Assembly (NCBI GenBank): GCA_022747635.1
Contig: JAKTNV010000089.1
Location: forward strand, 1,050,501 to 1,114,500
Direction of reading: 5' to 3'
Origin: Hetaerina americana
Taxonomy: Eukaryota; Arthropoda; Insecta; Odonata; Calopterygidae
DNA: 64,000 nucleotides
How positions within the stretch are numbered: the first letter of the stretch is position 1; each line of letters starts with the position of its first letter. Below are positions 10,555 to 45,015 of the stretch, in pieces. The position numbers were made by a program, and so were the translations under genes. The notes beneath the pieces were generated by a model. The model had not been told where the DNA came from. It searched no databases and worked only from the letters and a program-made list of their open reading frames with translations.

Positions 10555-11345
10555 TTCCATCAGCAGCGTAACCACCCCATCTGTATGAATTACCTAAGGT
10601 TCACAAGGAGTGTGTCCCCCTATGTTCCATCATGAGCAACATCGATGCACCAACCAAAAGATGGCAAAATGCATTGCACGTTGTCTCCAACCTTCACCGT
10701 AAGAACTGACTAGTCCATGAAAAACGCCATGGAATTCATTCGAACCGTCAAGGAAAGAAACCTGCTGGTAAGCTTTGACGTAATCTCTGCTCACAAATAC
10801 ACCCATTGATTAACATTATTCGTTAAAGAACTCACCTCGGAGGGATTATTAAAGGATTTCCCAGGCCTTGCAGAATTCTGCCTCAGGAACTCATACTTCC
10901 TTTGGAATGATACGTACTTTCAGCAAAAGGAAGGTGCCGCCACGGAATCACCTCTCTCCAGTAGTAGCTGATATTTTCATAAAGAATGTTGAGCAGAAGG
11001 CAATAGAGACGCAAAGAAACAATCTATTTGGAACCAATAAGTGGATGACACTTTCATTCTCTGTCCACCGGGAAGGAAGAACTAGAATTGTTCCTAAAAC
11101 ACCTAAATTGGCAACATCCTGCAATAAAACTCTCCTTGGAAATTGAACAGATTGGTGTCCTGCCCATTCTAGATGTGGTGGTGAGTAGAAAACCTAATAG
11201 TAGCCTTGACCATGCAGTATACTGCAAGAAAACGCATACCGACCAGTATCAGTTTTCATGCAGTAAACTGCATGTGCTAGGTGATATACTATATGTAGCA
11301 ACAAAAGGAATGAAATCACGCATGATTACAAGATACCTAGGGTGA
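10555..11345 (+). mobile_element. Penelope-like element, reverse-transcriptase part
   Basis: On the + strand, broken frames match Penelope reverse transcriptase in order: NYLRFTRSV near 10590, SNIDAPTKRWQNALHVVSNL near 10635, MEFIRTVKERNLLVSFDV near 10730, NSYFLWNDTYFQQKEGAA near 10890, SPVVADIFIKNVEQKAIE near 10960, a degenerate VDDTFI palm box near 11045, and IGVLPILDVVVSRKPN near 11150. It points away from the minus-strand GIY-YIG part, so the element is rearranged head to head. Confidence 0.7.
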
Positions 11346-11349
11346 ATGC

Positions 11350-12840
11350 CAAGAAGGAATTTTGGAAAGCAATAAATTCAAAATGAAAAGGTTAGCAGAA
11401 ATATTTTGGTAAGTAACCGAAAGAATTTTGGTCAAAAGTATGAAATAATTCAACAACTTATTCACTCAAAAATTATAATGGTGAAAGAATTACCAGTAGT
11501 TTGGAAAAGTGCAACTTAAATTCCTTCTTTCAATGCATCTGCTGATAAAAATTAAGCCAAATATGTCCTCTGGGCCCGATCATATGCTAGCTCTTATTTT
11601 TAAGGAACTAGCATTGGAAATCAATAGTAGATCACAAGGTTCCCAGTGATTGGAAAACAGCTAATGTAACACCAATTTTTAAAAACAGAGACAAGGAAGA
11701 ACCAAGGATTTACAGACCTATTTCCCTCTCATCAATATCATGCAAGGTCATGGAACATACAGTTGCTAGTTTGTGAGGCACCTCGATGGTCCACAGCTAT
11801 TGAAGAAAAATCAGCACGATTTCTGAAAAGGCAAATCCTGAAAACGACTTGCACTTTTTGTTCACGATGTCCTTAGTTCGAGAGAGCAATGTTACAGTGG
11901 ATGCGAATTTTCTAGATTTTAAAAAAGGTTTTGATAAAGTATTCCTTAGTAAGATACTCATAGAGCTAGAAGCATATGGCATAAATAAAAGTATCCTGGG
12001 TTGAATGAAAGAAATTTTAACGGCCTGGTACAAATGGTTGTCATAGATGGCATTAGCTCCAATGCAGTAAAGTCACTTTGGATGTGCCCCAGGGATGTTT
12101 TATTGTGCCTATTTCTTCTATATGTTAACGACAAACTCAGTTATCAATAATGAGATGCCAATGATGCAATGGTTTATAGAGATATCCATATTCCTGATGA
12201 TAAACTATCTTTAGCAGTTGACCTAAATACTATACAATGCTGGTACGACACTTGGCAATTTGACTCAACTTAAAAAAGCGAATGGTGATAAATTTGTAGA
12301 AAAGAGCAATTCTCTTCCAAACACCTGCTGAATATAGGAACACCAGAATGGAATGTGTAGGCTTAAATACTTGGGCATAACTCTCACTCACGACCTATCC
12401 TGGTTGAAAAACATACGGGTAATATGTGGACAAGCTAACAAAAATTAGGATTTATTAGAAGAGTACTGGGTAAGTGTGATGAAAAGGTTAAAGAGAAATG
12501 TTATATTTTGCTGGTTAGGTCTCATTTAAAACACGCTGCTAGGGAATGGGATCCTCATTAAGTTGGATTGTGTGCAGTGTAGAGGAGCTAGATTTGTAAA
12601 ACAATGTTGACTGAGTAGTGTATAAAAATAAAGAAGAGCTGGGCTGGGAATCACTCACAGAGCAAAGGTTAAATTACTGATTAAATCTCTTACATAAATT
12701 GGAAGGTTATGTCTTTAGCAATGATGTTGAAAATTAATTATTAGCTCTCGTACCACAGTAGGTGAAATCATGTCAATAAAATGAGAGAGATTCAGTGTAG
12801 AACGGCTAGATTTAAGAAATTACTTTTCTATGAATGATAA
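11350..12840 (+). mobile_element. Decayed LINE reverse transcriptase (Jockey/CR1 group)
   Basis: Frames broken by many stops resemble LINE polymerase in order: SSGPDHMLALIFKELA near 11560, a RPISLSSISCKVMEHTVA-like block near 11710, DFKKGFDKVFLSKIL near 11920, and the thumb region to about 12700. It is a non-functional fossil directly after the Penelope fragment. Confidence 0.65.
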
Positions 12841-12849
12841 GGGTTCAGA

Positions 12850-13335
12850 ACAACATTGTCCTACCACAGTAGGGGTAAATATATTCAGGTCAAAATTAGT
12901 CTGGTGTGTATTTACACACTGCCACACCCCCCAGCAGTGGATTGCAGGATACTAAATTATACTTCCATCTCTCCACGCACAGCCCTACTTGTATTCCCCT
13001 TGCACAGCTCCCATTTTATATTTTCTGATTTCCCAGCTCACAACATTGTCCTAACCTTCCAAGTTCCTATTTTAAATGGTTTGGTTCTCTTGTATCTTCT
13101 CCGCTGCCTTCTGCTGTTGATTCTACCTTGTAAGGATGTTGTGTGATAACGACCAAGAATTTCTTACCCTTATCGCTTCTGGGCATGACACATGCAGCAA
13201 TAGTTCGAGTCACACCTACATAATACCCTGCAGGGACATAGTACTGGGAGTGTTGGGTCACCACCCATGAAAGAAAATAAAACCTTGTGCAAAACCAACA
13301 TATTCATGCAAACCCACACCCACAGAGGTGTATTA
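12850..13335 (-). repeat. Fragment of RTE 5' region
   Basis: On the minus strand near 13030-13150 the sequence resembles the start of the RTE endonuclease (TWKVRTM-like) and its leader, as seen again near 15610-15660. It lies just before RTE copy 2 in the same orientation. The boundaries are uncertain. Confidence 0.4.
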
Positions 13336-13905
13336 TTAAGTAATCTACTGGTTAAGGCAGGTTTTGGATGGACACAACTGCCAAATTAATATTTTTTGAT
13401 TCTTAGGAAAATACAATTTAGCAACCTACTCTACATCAAGCCCCTCTTCATCTGTTTACTTCCTTCATCCCGTCCAACATCCCTATCCTCATTTGTCTAA
13501 TATTCTTCCCTCAATCACAGTCTTCAACATCCCACTGCCAAACAGTATGCCCTTCATCCATTTTTTCTGCCTCCTTAGGATTTCTCCCAACAAACCCCTC
13601 TCCACAACCACCATACCTAGAACTTCCTTATTTGTTTTCCTTTTGGTCCATTTCACCTTCTCCATCCTTCACACCAACATTTTAAAACCTCCAATCTATG
13701 TCTTTACTACACTCTATATCAAAGTTTTCACAAGCCTTTTCTAAACATCCATACTCATGATCCCTGCCTCTTTGCCTAGCGCACTCATTCTCTTTATGTC
13801 CCTATTACTTTGACCGTGTTGGTCCAAAACACTTCCGAGATACGTAAACTGTTCTACCTACTCTAGTTTTTGCCTTCCTATTTTAATGTTTAGCTTAGCC
13901 TTTTT

Positions 13906-14184
13906 CTATCTAGAAAATCGCATAACCTTTGATTTATTAATATTGATTCTCATGCCATACCTGTCGCACTGAATTTCCAATTCACTCAGCAATGCTTGCA
14001 ACGCCTTGGCTGACTGACAAACTAAAGCTTGGTCATCAGCGAACCTAACTGATTTTACGAATTCCCCACCCACTTTCATTCCTGCTTCCAGTTCTTCCCA
14101 TGCCTCTTTAATCATTTCCTCTACATACAGGTTGAACAGCAACGGTGATAATGGGCAACACTGCCTTGCACCTCTTCCTAACAC
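13906..14184 (-). pseudogene. RTE reverse-transcriptase palm fragment
   Basis: About 92 codons spanning the GARQCCPLSPLLFNLY block and VRFADDQALVCQS, in which the two aspartates form the metal-binding catalytic site, followed by the KSKVMRF strand. It is a remnant within the decayed RTE copy 2. Confidence 0.75.
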
Positions 14185-15534
14185 TGCCTATTAGGGCTCT
14201 CCATTCCACACTCACCCCTGAGCCATCTGAGACATGTACAGGTTGCGGATTAGCCTCCTTTCCCTCCAATCTATTCCTATTGTATGTAATATACTCATTA
14301 GCTTTTCCCAATTCCCTCTGTCAAACACCTTTTTGGAATCTATGAAACAAGGACATATGTCCTGATTGTATTCTATATTCATCTCTATTTGTGATTTCAT
14401 TACTACAATTGCATCACGTGTGGCTCTCCCCTTCCTGAACCTAAACTGATCATCCCATAAGTAATCATTTGCCCTACTCTCTATTCTTTTGTTGATGATC
14501 CTGATAACAACTTTAGCTGTATGGGATATCTAACTGATTGTTCTGTAGCCCTCGCATGATGTAGCCTTTACTTTTTTCGAAATAGGGACTAACACAGATC
14601 TCACTAAGTCTTCCGTCCAGATTCCTTCCTCATGGATACTACGAAGCAGCCCATATAGCCTCTTCCTCCTGCATTTTCCTAAACATTTCAGTAGTTCCAT
14701 GGGAATGTTGTCTACCCCCACGGCCTTATTTAGTTTCATCTCCCTCAATGCCCTTTCTATCTCATTGTCGAGTATCCCTGGACGTAAGCTATCTTCCTCT
14801 ACGCCCTGTTCCTTTTCTATGTCTAACTTTGTTGGCCTAAGTTTTTACTATACAGTTCTCCCATATATTCATTCCATCTCTCTTGGATCTTTTCTGTGTT
14901 AACTATTATCTTACCCACCTTATCTGTAACTGTAGCACAGATCTTCCCGATAGTGATTCAACCTTGTGGTATAGTGCACCAGTTTCACCCTTCCTCTGCA
15001 AACTTTCCATATCCTCACACTGCGTCTTCCACCATGCGTCTTTTGCTTTATTTGTTTCCCATCTCAATTTATTATTTAACTCTTTGTACTTCCTTTGCCT
15101 AACTCTGTGTTTACATTCTTCCATTTTCTTCTCTCATCTATCTTTGTTATCATCTCATCAGTAATTCATGGTTTCCTAGCTCCTTTCCTTCCATTCTTCC
15201 CGTGTTCTTTCCTTGTACCCAAACTGTAGTCCCTGACCTCATCATCATCTCTTCCTTAGCTTATCGTCGCATTCCAATCGCCCATCACTATCAGATGTTT
15301 CCCTGCAGGAGCAGACGCCATTATGTTCTCTAACTGATTGCATATCCACTTTTTCCTCTCAATGATTGCTTGGTGGCATGTATACGTAAATTAATCGGTT
15401 GACCAAATTTGTCAGTTCTGTATTATATCCATTGCTTGTTCCATGTTTGCTACACTTCTTCGCACCTCTTTATTCAATATTATGGCAACCCCTCGTTGGC
15501 TCTTGTTCTGGCCGCTGTATATTATTCTATGACT

Positions 15535-15579
15535 ATCACTGCAGTAATCCTCGCTATCAGCAGGGATTACTGCAGTGAT
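15535..15579. repeat. Short perfect hairpin at the 5' edge of RTE copy 2
   Basis: ATCACTGCAGTAATCC at 15535-15550 is followed by a 13-base loop and then its exact reverse complement at 15564-15579. Confidence 0.85.
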
Positions 15580-15639
15580 ACTACCAAAAGTGATACTGCA
15601 GGATTACTACCAAACATTCCAAGTTCCTATACTAACTAA

Positions 15640-17950
15640 ATTGGTCTTCTGTCCTGTTGCCGCCAGTATTCTTTTGCAAGGATTTCATAAGATGATGACC
15701 GTGGAAGCCTTGCCACTGCTGGGCACAGCACTCAGCTGAGTGGATCGAGTCCCATAGTTGCCAGGACTCATCTTCTCTATATTGTCCATCATTGTATTCT
15801 TGGGAATAATAATTGAGGTGGTTTCTCATTGTCTTCCTCAATAGTTTTTAACGTGACACCATCACTAAATGGCCACCCTACTGGGGTCAGATGCCTTTGT
15901 ACCTGTCTCACTGAGGAACAGCCGCTTGGTGTACCTTTTGTCTGGCTCCTAACCTTCGACCTATCTCGCATGAGTGACCCTACTAGGAGTAATTATCATT
16001 GTGCCCACCGGCACAGCCCTAGGGGTCTTCAGAACGCACACCATGCCCTTCCACCACATCAAGGTTGTAGTCCACGGGAGGGAGAGGTGTATATATTCAT
16101 GCGAAAACCCTATTAACGTACACACATGCAAATACATGTATTATCAACTAACATGCACACGTGCCTAAAATTGTAGTAAAAATCTATCCAATAATGCGCA
16201 AATTAGACTTGAAGAGTAGGAAGGGGAAATTCTACTCTCACATGAACTAACACTAATTCCACCTACTCATGGTCTCTGCCCCCAAAGACTGGTTGGGATT
16301 GTGACATATCCCAGTAGGCAGGCAGTGGAGGCATCCCCCCACCTCAGAGAGAGATAAAGAGATGGATGGAAAAATGGATTGAAAACAAAGAAAGCAGGGC
16401 AAGTAATACTGTTACAATCACCACATTCTTTAATGGTAGTCCCATGAGGTCATGCTGGAAGGATTTTGACCACAAAACAAACAAGATTGGTGAAAATGTA
16501 TGCATTTGAGTAAAATTGATTATTCCCTAGATGCTGTGAGTAGTAAGAGGGATTTTTGCTATCTATAATCATGTTTTTCAATTTTCCAAACCTATATTCT
16601 ATGAAAATACTTGTATAATATAATTTTTGGCTGGTAAAAAGTACTGCGATTATCAAGGCCTGGTGCAAATAGGAATAAAAGAGACTAGATTTAATGTTAA
16701 TACTCTTGACATTTAATTACATTTTTCATGCGTAGAAACTACGATTAATGCACTGCAATTGATACAGATCAACATAAAGTGAACTGCGCTATATTTTAAA
16801 ATTCTCTCTCCCATTAAATATTGCGAAATAATTCTTCAGCAGTAATTACCTAGGTATTGAAGAGCTCCATTCTTGTTCCGTGTGGTAGGTTCACGTGCTA
16901 ATGCTAGGTTTCGTGATAAGTTAAACCACAAAAATGTTCATTTATTTAACTCGTTCAAATGCCCATCTTATTTAACTAATTTTTGCAGCCGATTTTATTC
17001 TGTTACGACCTTGCAGGCATGTTTATATATAATGTAGCCCTGTATCTCGGTATGACACTACATTAATTTTTAATAATTTTATTTTTTAAATTTGGTGAAA
17101 ATTCAAATGTTAACCTTTTAAAAATTACCGGAGTTTTTTATTTGAATTCAAATTGTGAAATGCGTGTTGAAACTATGCTGGCATCCACGACGTCATTCCA
17201 TTTTGCAAAAATTTTAAAAAGCATAGTTGGCTGTTCATGATATTTTGAAGTTGGCGCATCGTCAAGCGTCCAAGGCGTGTGTGATGCTTAGCTGTGACTT
17301 TGAAACTATATTGAACGTGAGGGTGTATGTCTGCCTACCAGCCTAATGCATTTTTCTGAAGATCGAAGGTCATCATGTCCAACCTAACATTAGTGATAGC
17401 GGACATAATGTTTTTCAATTGCTTGTTAGGGAGATCCCACTGTACGTGCGACCACTGGGAATTCTCTCCTTATCTTTTAACCGTCATAATTCCGTTCATA
17501 TATAAGGTATTAGGTTGCCCTTACAAAGAATTGGCCGTGTAGAATGTGAAGATATTTTTGTCCATTTAGTTAAAAGAATATTGAGGAGCATTTTTTGCGA
17601 TCATGTCACTTAAAAAATTTTTGTCACCGCTTTGAAATGGTTCATCTCTTTATTTTTCTGTCATAGTCCTTAGAATGATACTTTGGATATTTTTGGGCAT
17701 TGGGTAGGTTATTTTTTAAGGTATTAAAATTTTAAAAACGATGTTTTTATAAATTTCAGTTACTGAACTTCGCATTGAAACGTTAATTCTGCACAACATT
17801 GTTTATAAATTTTCCGTTAGTTAACAAGGTGAGGTACAAACTATGATTATAGTTGTTTTTAGAGGTTTTTTGCATTAATTTTACAATTTTTATTCAAACA
17901 GTTGGGTCGTTATCCCATAATTTGTTGTGGACTTTGTAAAACGTCATAGT
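15640..17950. other. Intergenic stretch between RTE copy 2 and a Penelope-like fragment
   Basis: The left part (to about 16380) is GC-richer and may be leader sequence of the RTE family. The right part is AT-rich. I found no supported gene here. Confidence 0.5.
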
Positions 17951-17979
17951 TATATCATTGGTTTTCAAATAAGGGCTGT

Positions 17980-18330
17980 AATAAAAACTGGAAGGACAGA
18001 ATACCTTCAACAGGGACACTGGCTTCCAGATCAGCAGCACGTGGAGACCTGTGCTGAGAAAAATTGAAAGTACGAGACGTCACCGGGGCGGCTCGGCACT
18101 TGGGAACACATCGGACCAATCGGAGGACACCTGACCCTACGACAGGGTATAAATACATGGCGAATTCATTGCTCTGCACTTCACCCTGAAGACGATGGCA
18201 GAGTTAGCCGTCGAAACGTCGGTGCACACCACGCTGACCCGGTGGGAAACCCGAGAGAACTTCCTGAATACAATACGCCGGGAAAAACTGAGATCCTTCA
18301 TTGTTGCTTCACGCTTACGTCATAGCCTTA
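17980..18330 (+). mobile_element. Penelope-like terminal-repeat fragment with ribozyme-like motif
   Basis: A GC-rich island in AT-rich surroundings. It holds a TATA-like GGGTATAAATAC near 18146 and then the motif CTGAAGA...GTCGAAACGTCGG at 18186-18222, a signature I associate with Penelope-like terminal repeats. No open frame belongs to it. The assignment rests on this motif and on the Penelope fragments at 9.7-11.3 kb. Confidence 0.5.
18182..18224 (+). ncRNA. Candidate minimal hammerhead ribozyme
   Basis: The conserved parts occur in type I order: CACC (18182-18185), CTGAAGA fitting CUGANGA (18186-18192), an internal stem-loop, GAAA (18213-18216), C-G then UC as a very short stem III plus cleavage site, and GGTG (18221-18224) pairing with CACC. 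Penelope-like elements are known to carry hammerheads with tiny stem III. The pairing register of stem II is not clean (CGATGGC with GCCGTCG would use the G of GAAA), so activity is unproven. Confidence 0.4.
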
Positions 18331-18339
18331 TGCCATTTC

Positions 18340-18985
18340 TTTTTACGGTGTAAGCTTATTGCATTTCCAATATATGCATTAGCTGTAAAATTATAAAAAT
18401 ATTAAATTAGAGTTACAGTTCGTCTCTTAAATACAGTGCGAGACTTTAGTTACCATGTCAATCGATATTGGACTAAAAATCGGGCCAGCTAACATTCTGC
18501 CTGAAAAAGCTTCTTCAGTTCATATCAAAATAATCCTTCTAACCTACCTTAGCCAACCACGCAAAATAATCCCTCCTACATACCCACACATGCGCCTGGA
18601 AATAATAACTCAAAACACTGGGAAGGGGAGGTAACTTTAGTTTCACCTACGGCAAACCTCTGGTTGTAGTTATTATTATCATTGCTCCTGTTTAACTGTT
18701 TCTCCTACGACTTCCAGCTTAGATAGGCAATAAATTACGACAGCACCACAACATAAAAAGTGATGTCCGATGCACCCCATCAATAATTTGTTTTTTTATT
18801 AATTCCACCTTTTAAGCGGAAGTATTGAAAAGCATTCGTGCAATAGCAGGACTGAAATGTATACTTTCATGTTGGATAATGTAAAGTGAGATGTTGCCGT
18901 CCAGAAAATGCAAATTCTCTTTATAACTACTTCAACCTGGGTTACCTGGCAATGTCTTCTACAATTATGACATTTGAAATTTCCG
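18340..18985. other. Region upstream of the complete ISWI gene
   Basis: AT-rich intergenic DNA. No open frame or repeat was recognised. Confidence 0.5.
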
Positions 18986-18989
18986 GATG

Positions 18990-19178
18990 TGACGCCACGA
19001 TTGACGAATATTTCCAAATTCCCTCCAGAACTTTTTTGAATCGTTTTGATTTGAGTAGTCTCGTAGATCCCCGCCAGTGGTACCGCAGTGCCGCCATAAT
19101 AACTGTTCGTTCGGCTGTCCGCTGTGGAGGAGAGGGCTATTACATTGTTTCATGTCACTTTAAGAGGTATTTGTAAAC
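18990..19178 (+). promoter_or_regulatory. Likely promoter and 5'UTR of the ISWI gene
   Basis: The stretch just before the start codon is richer in CpG than its surroundings (GATCCCCGCCAGTGG, CGTTCGGCTGTCCGC), and no clear TATA box is seen. The start codon sits in a good context (AAACATGG). The transcription start cannot be fixed from the sequence. Confidence 0.4.
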
Positions 19179-42781
<23,603 letters not shown>

Positions 42782-43932
42782 GCGATCACCAGTATTTTAA
42801 GCATGAAAGCGTAACCGACAACATTCCCTTGGATTTGAACTCAAAAGTTGCTCTGTAATGCCCAAGAATTTGGTGACCATTTGAATGCTGAATTGTTCAG
42901 GATATTCCAGGTGCATCATGTCTTTTTAACACGTATAGAAGTAATTTCCCAGGACAAATTTAATATTATTATTAATGTGAATGGAAGTTTTAGGTGTTCT
43001 CTTAAAGCATGTGTGCTCGGTGATAGCATTGGAGTGAGACTTGTCTTCGTGATTTTCGTCAAACATTTCACGTCCCCTTGATGTGCAAGGAACATTTTTT
43101 TTGGGCAATTTCTTTGCCCATGAAACTTTATCCATCAAACACTGTTTCCACCCCCTTCTGTGGCAATTTATTTTTATTTTATAAAAAGTGTAAATTATGA
43201 ATAAATGTTTTATGTACACTTTTAGTTTGCTAGTTACCTGGTTACCTTAAGAAAACAAAAGCGTTGTGATTCATCTTGTTTAGTCGTGAAACCAACACTA
43301 TAGTATGTACCACAGGTTGAATGGATAGTGAGCCGAAATTCAAAGTGAATGTGACAGAGTCACAATGAATAATATTTTTGGTGTGCTGTGCTGACTGACC
43401 TGGGGATGCAAAGTATGGTCGTGTCGGGAGTTGGTTTTTTTTGAATGGTCAAATGACCATCCTGAGTTTTGGCTCCAAGTTCTTACATGAAGGTATTTGA
43501 GTGCAATAGCAAATAATTCATACACTAATGAATAAATAGTGCAAAACACAATTCACCTTTATTTTCATAATTATTTAAATTTGCCAATTTTCACCATGCA
43601 TATTTCACCATTCTTATATTATTTCATTGCTGGAGTTCAGGAATTTTTTGTCAGCGTGGAACTAATTGTTTAAGAGACAAGAACTAAAGTTAAATGATAT
43701 GATCATATTTTCATTTATATGTACTCATTTCAGGACTTGAAAGAGGCTACAGGATGTGTAGAAATAGAAACCATTTGAACAGTAGGACATATTTGATTCC
43801 ACCACTACGTATATGCCTAATTATTAAGACCGCATACGATTTGAAGTTCTTCTGTTGATATTTACTTCATTGATTCATTTAACAGTGCTAGCTAGGTGCA
43901 TCAAGGCTTTGTCTGGATGTAGTCTTGACTCT
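42782..43932 (+). other. 3'UTR and downstream flank of the ISWI gene
   Basis: Aligns with 5653-6790 of the upstream copy. Contains AATAAA at 43200-43205. Confidence 0.75.
43200..43205 (+). terminator. Polyadenylation signal AATAAA of the ISWI gene
   Basis: AATAAA about 420 bp after the stop codon, followed by a T-rich stretch. Conserved with 6061-6066. Confidence 0.65.
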
Positions 43933-44434
43933 TATGTAATCTGGGTTTCTCGGAAAGCCCCAATAGCGATTCTCTCCCAAGGAGGAGTACCCCCCAGCAT
44001 AACAGACGATGTATGGTGATGTAGTATGGGTTTCTCAGAAACCCCCAATAACGATCATCTCTCCCAAGGAGGAGTGCACCCCAGCAAACAAGACAATATC
44101 CGCTACCCAGTTTCCCCTTTTTACTACAATGTAGCTACTATGAAGTCATCCCTCCCCCCAAAGGAGCGATGGCTGTGCTATCGCGATACCTTATAACGGC
44201 GATCCTGGAGCAGTACCCCCATTCCTCTTCTGATACCCTGCCTCTGAGTCCGTTGGTCGAGCCTATTACCACACCAGAGATGCCCAGCCTTGCCCCAATC
44301 GCTCGTGTCTACTCCCCGGTGCCTGAGCCCCATAGCTTGAAAAGGGTTAAATAAAGGCTCATAAACCAAATACTACTGTCTCATTCTGTACTACGCTCCC
44401 ACAAATGATGTTGTGGCCACCAACCACACGATAT
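43933..44434 (+). mobile_element. Insertion of about 500 bp absent from the upstream copy (possible solo LTR)
   Basis: Comparison with 6780-6800 shows the empty site GACTCTAGTTTT, so the insert limits are seen directly, with a 2-3 bp target repeat. Inside are two direct repeats of about 80 bp (from 43935 and from 44018: GGGTTTCTCRGAAA..., CTCTCCCAAGGAGGAGT). Near 44350 comes TTAAATAAAGGCTCATAAA, like an LTR polyadenylation segment. No coding frame. Confidence 0.5.
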
Positions 44435-45014
44435 CTAGTTTTAAAAGGGCTTAATTGGGGTGCATCCCAAATCTCAGTTAAACAGAAGGGCTACTCTCAT
44501 GAATTATAGGGCACACTATTCGTCCGCTGAATTTTATTCAGGAACTACTAGTTAATGTCATTATCAGGTACAATTTTACATCATTAAGTGTAGGTATATA
44601 TACTTTTGCTTCAGGGAAAGTGATAAGGAAAAGGATAGAGGATCAATCAAAGAGGAGGGGGCGAGGTTGCCTGTTATGACATTAAGGGGAAGGGGTACGA
44701 GGTTTAGTACATTTTCCTGTGAAAGAAAGGGAGGCTTCCAGGATTGGGCATAGTCATTCAAGCAATATATTGCTAAATAAATTTTCCTTTTTTAAATTTT
44801 CTCCTAGTTATCCATCTGGTTCAGTAGCTTGCAGGTTCAGTAGTCTTGACTCTAGTTTTCTATGGACTTACTTGTGGTGCATTCCAATTCTCAGTTAAAC
44901 AGAAAGGTCATTCTCATGAAATGAAGACCACACTATTCGTCCTCTGAATTTTATTCTGGTGCAACTAGTTTGTGCCATCATCAGGTACAATTTTACCACA
45001 TTATGTGTATGTAT
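44434..45014 (+). repeat. Local tandem duplication in ISWI downstream flank
   Basis: Two related segments, 44434 to about 44600 and 44840-45014, both match the single segment 6790-6945 of the upstream copy (CTCAGTTAAACAGAA, GAATTTTATTC, AACTAGTT, CATCAGGTACAATTTTA). About 240 bp of other sequence separates them. Confidence 0.7.
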
Positions 45015-45015
45015 A

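Larger units (their letters stand above)
13340..15640 (-). mobile_element. RTE-type retrotransposon, decayed (copy 2)
   Basis: Read on the minus strand from about 15640 to the family 3' end near 13340. It keeps the reverse transcriptase core that copy 1 lost. Bases 14530-14748 carry NKAVGVDNIPMELLK, 14212-14400 carry DICPCFIDSKKVFDRGNW, and 13906-14184 carry the palm with PLSPLLFNLYVEEM and the catalytic FADDQAL box. The pieces lie in different frames with stops between them, and the endonuclease part (14900-15540) is badly decayed. No active protein is possible. Confidence 0.8.
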
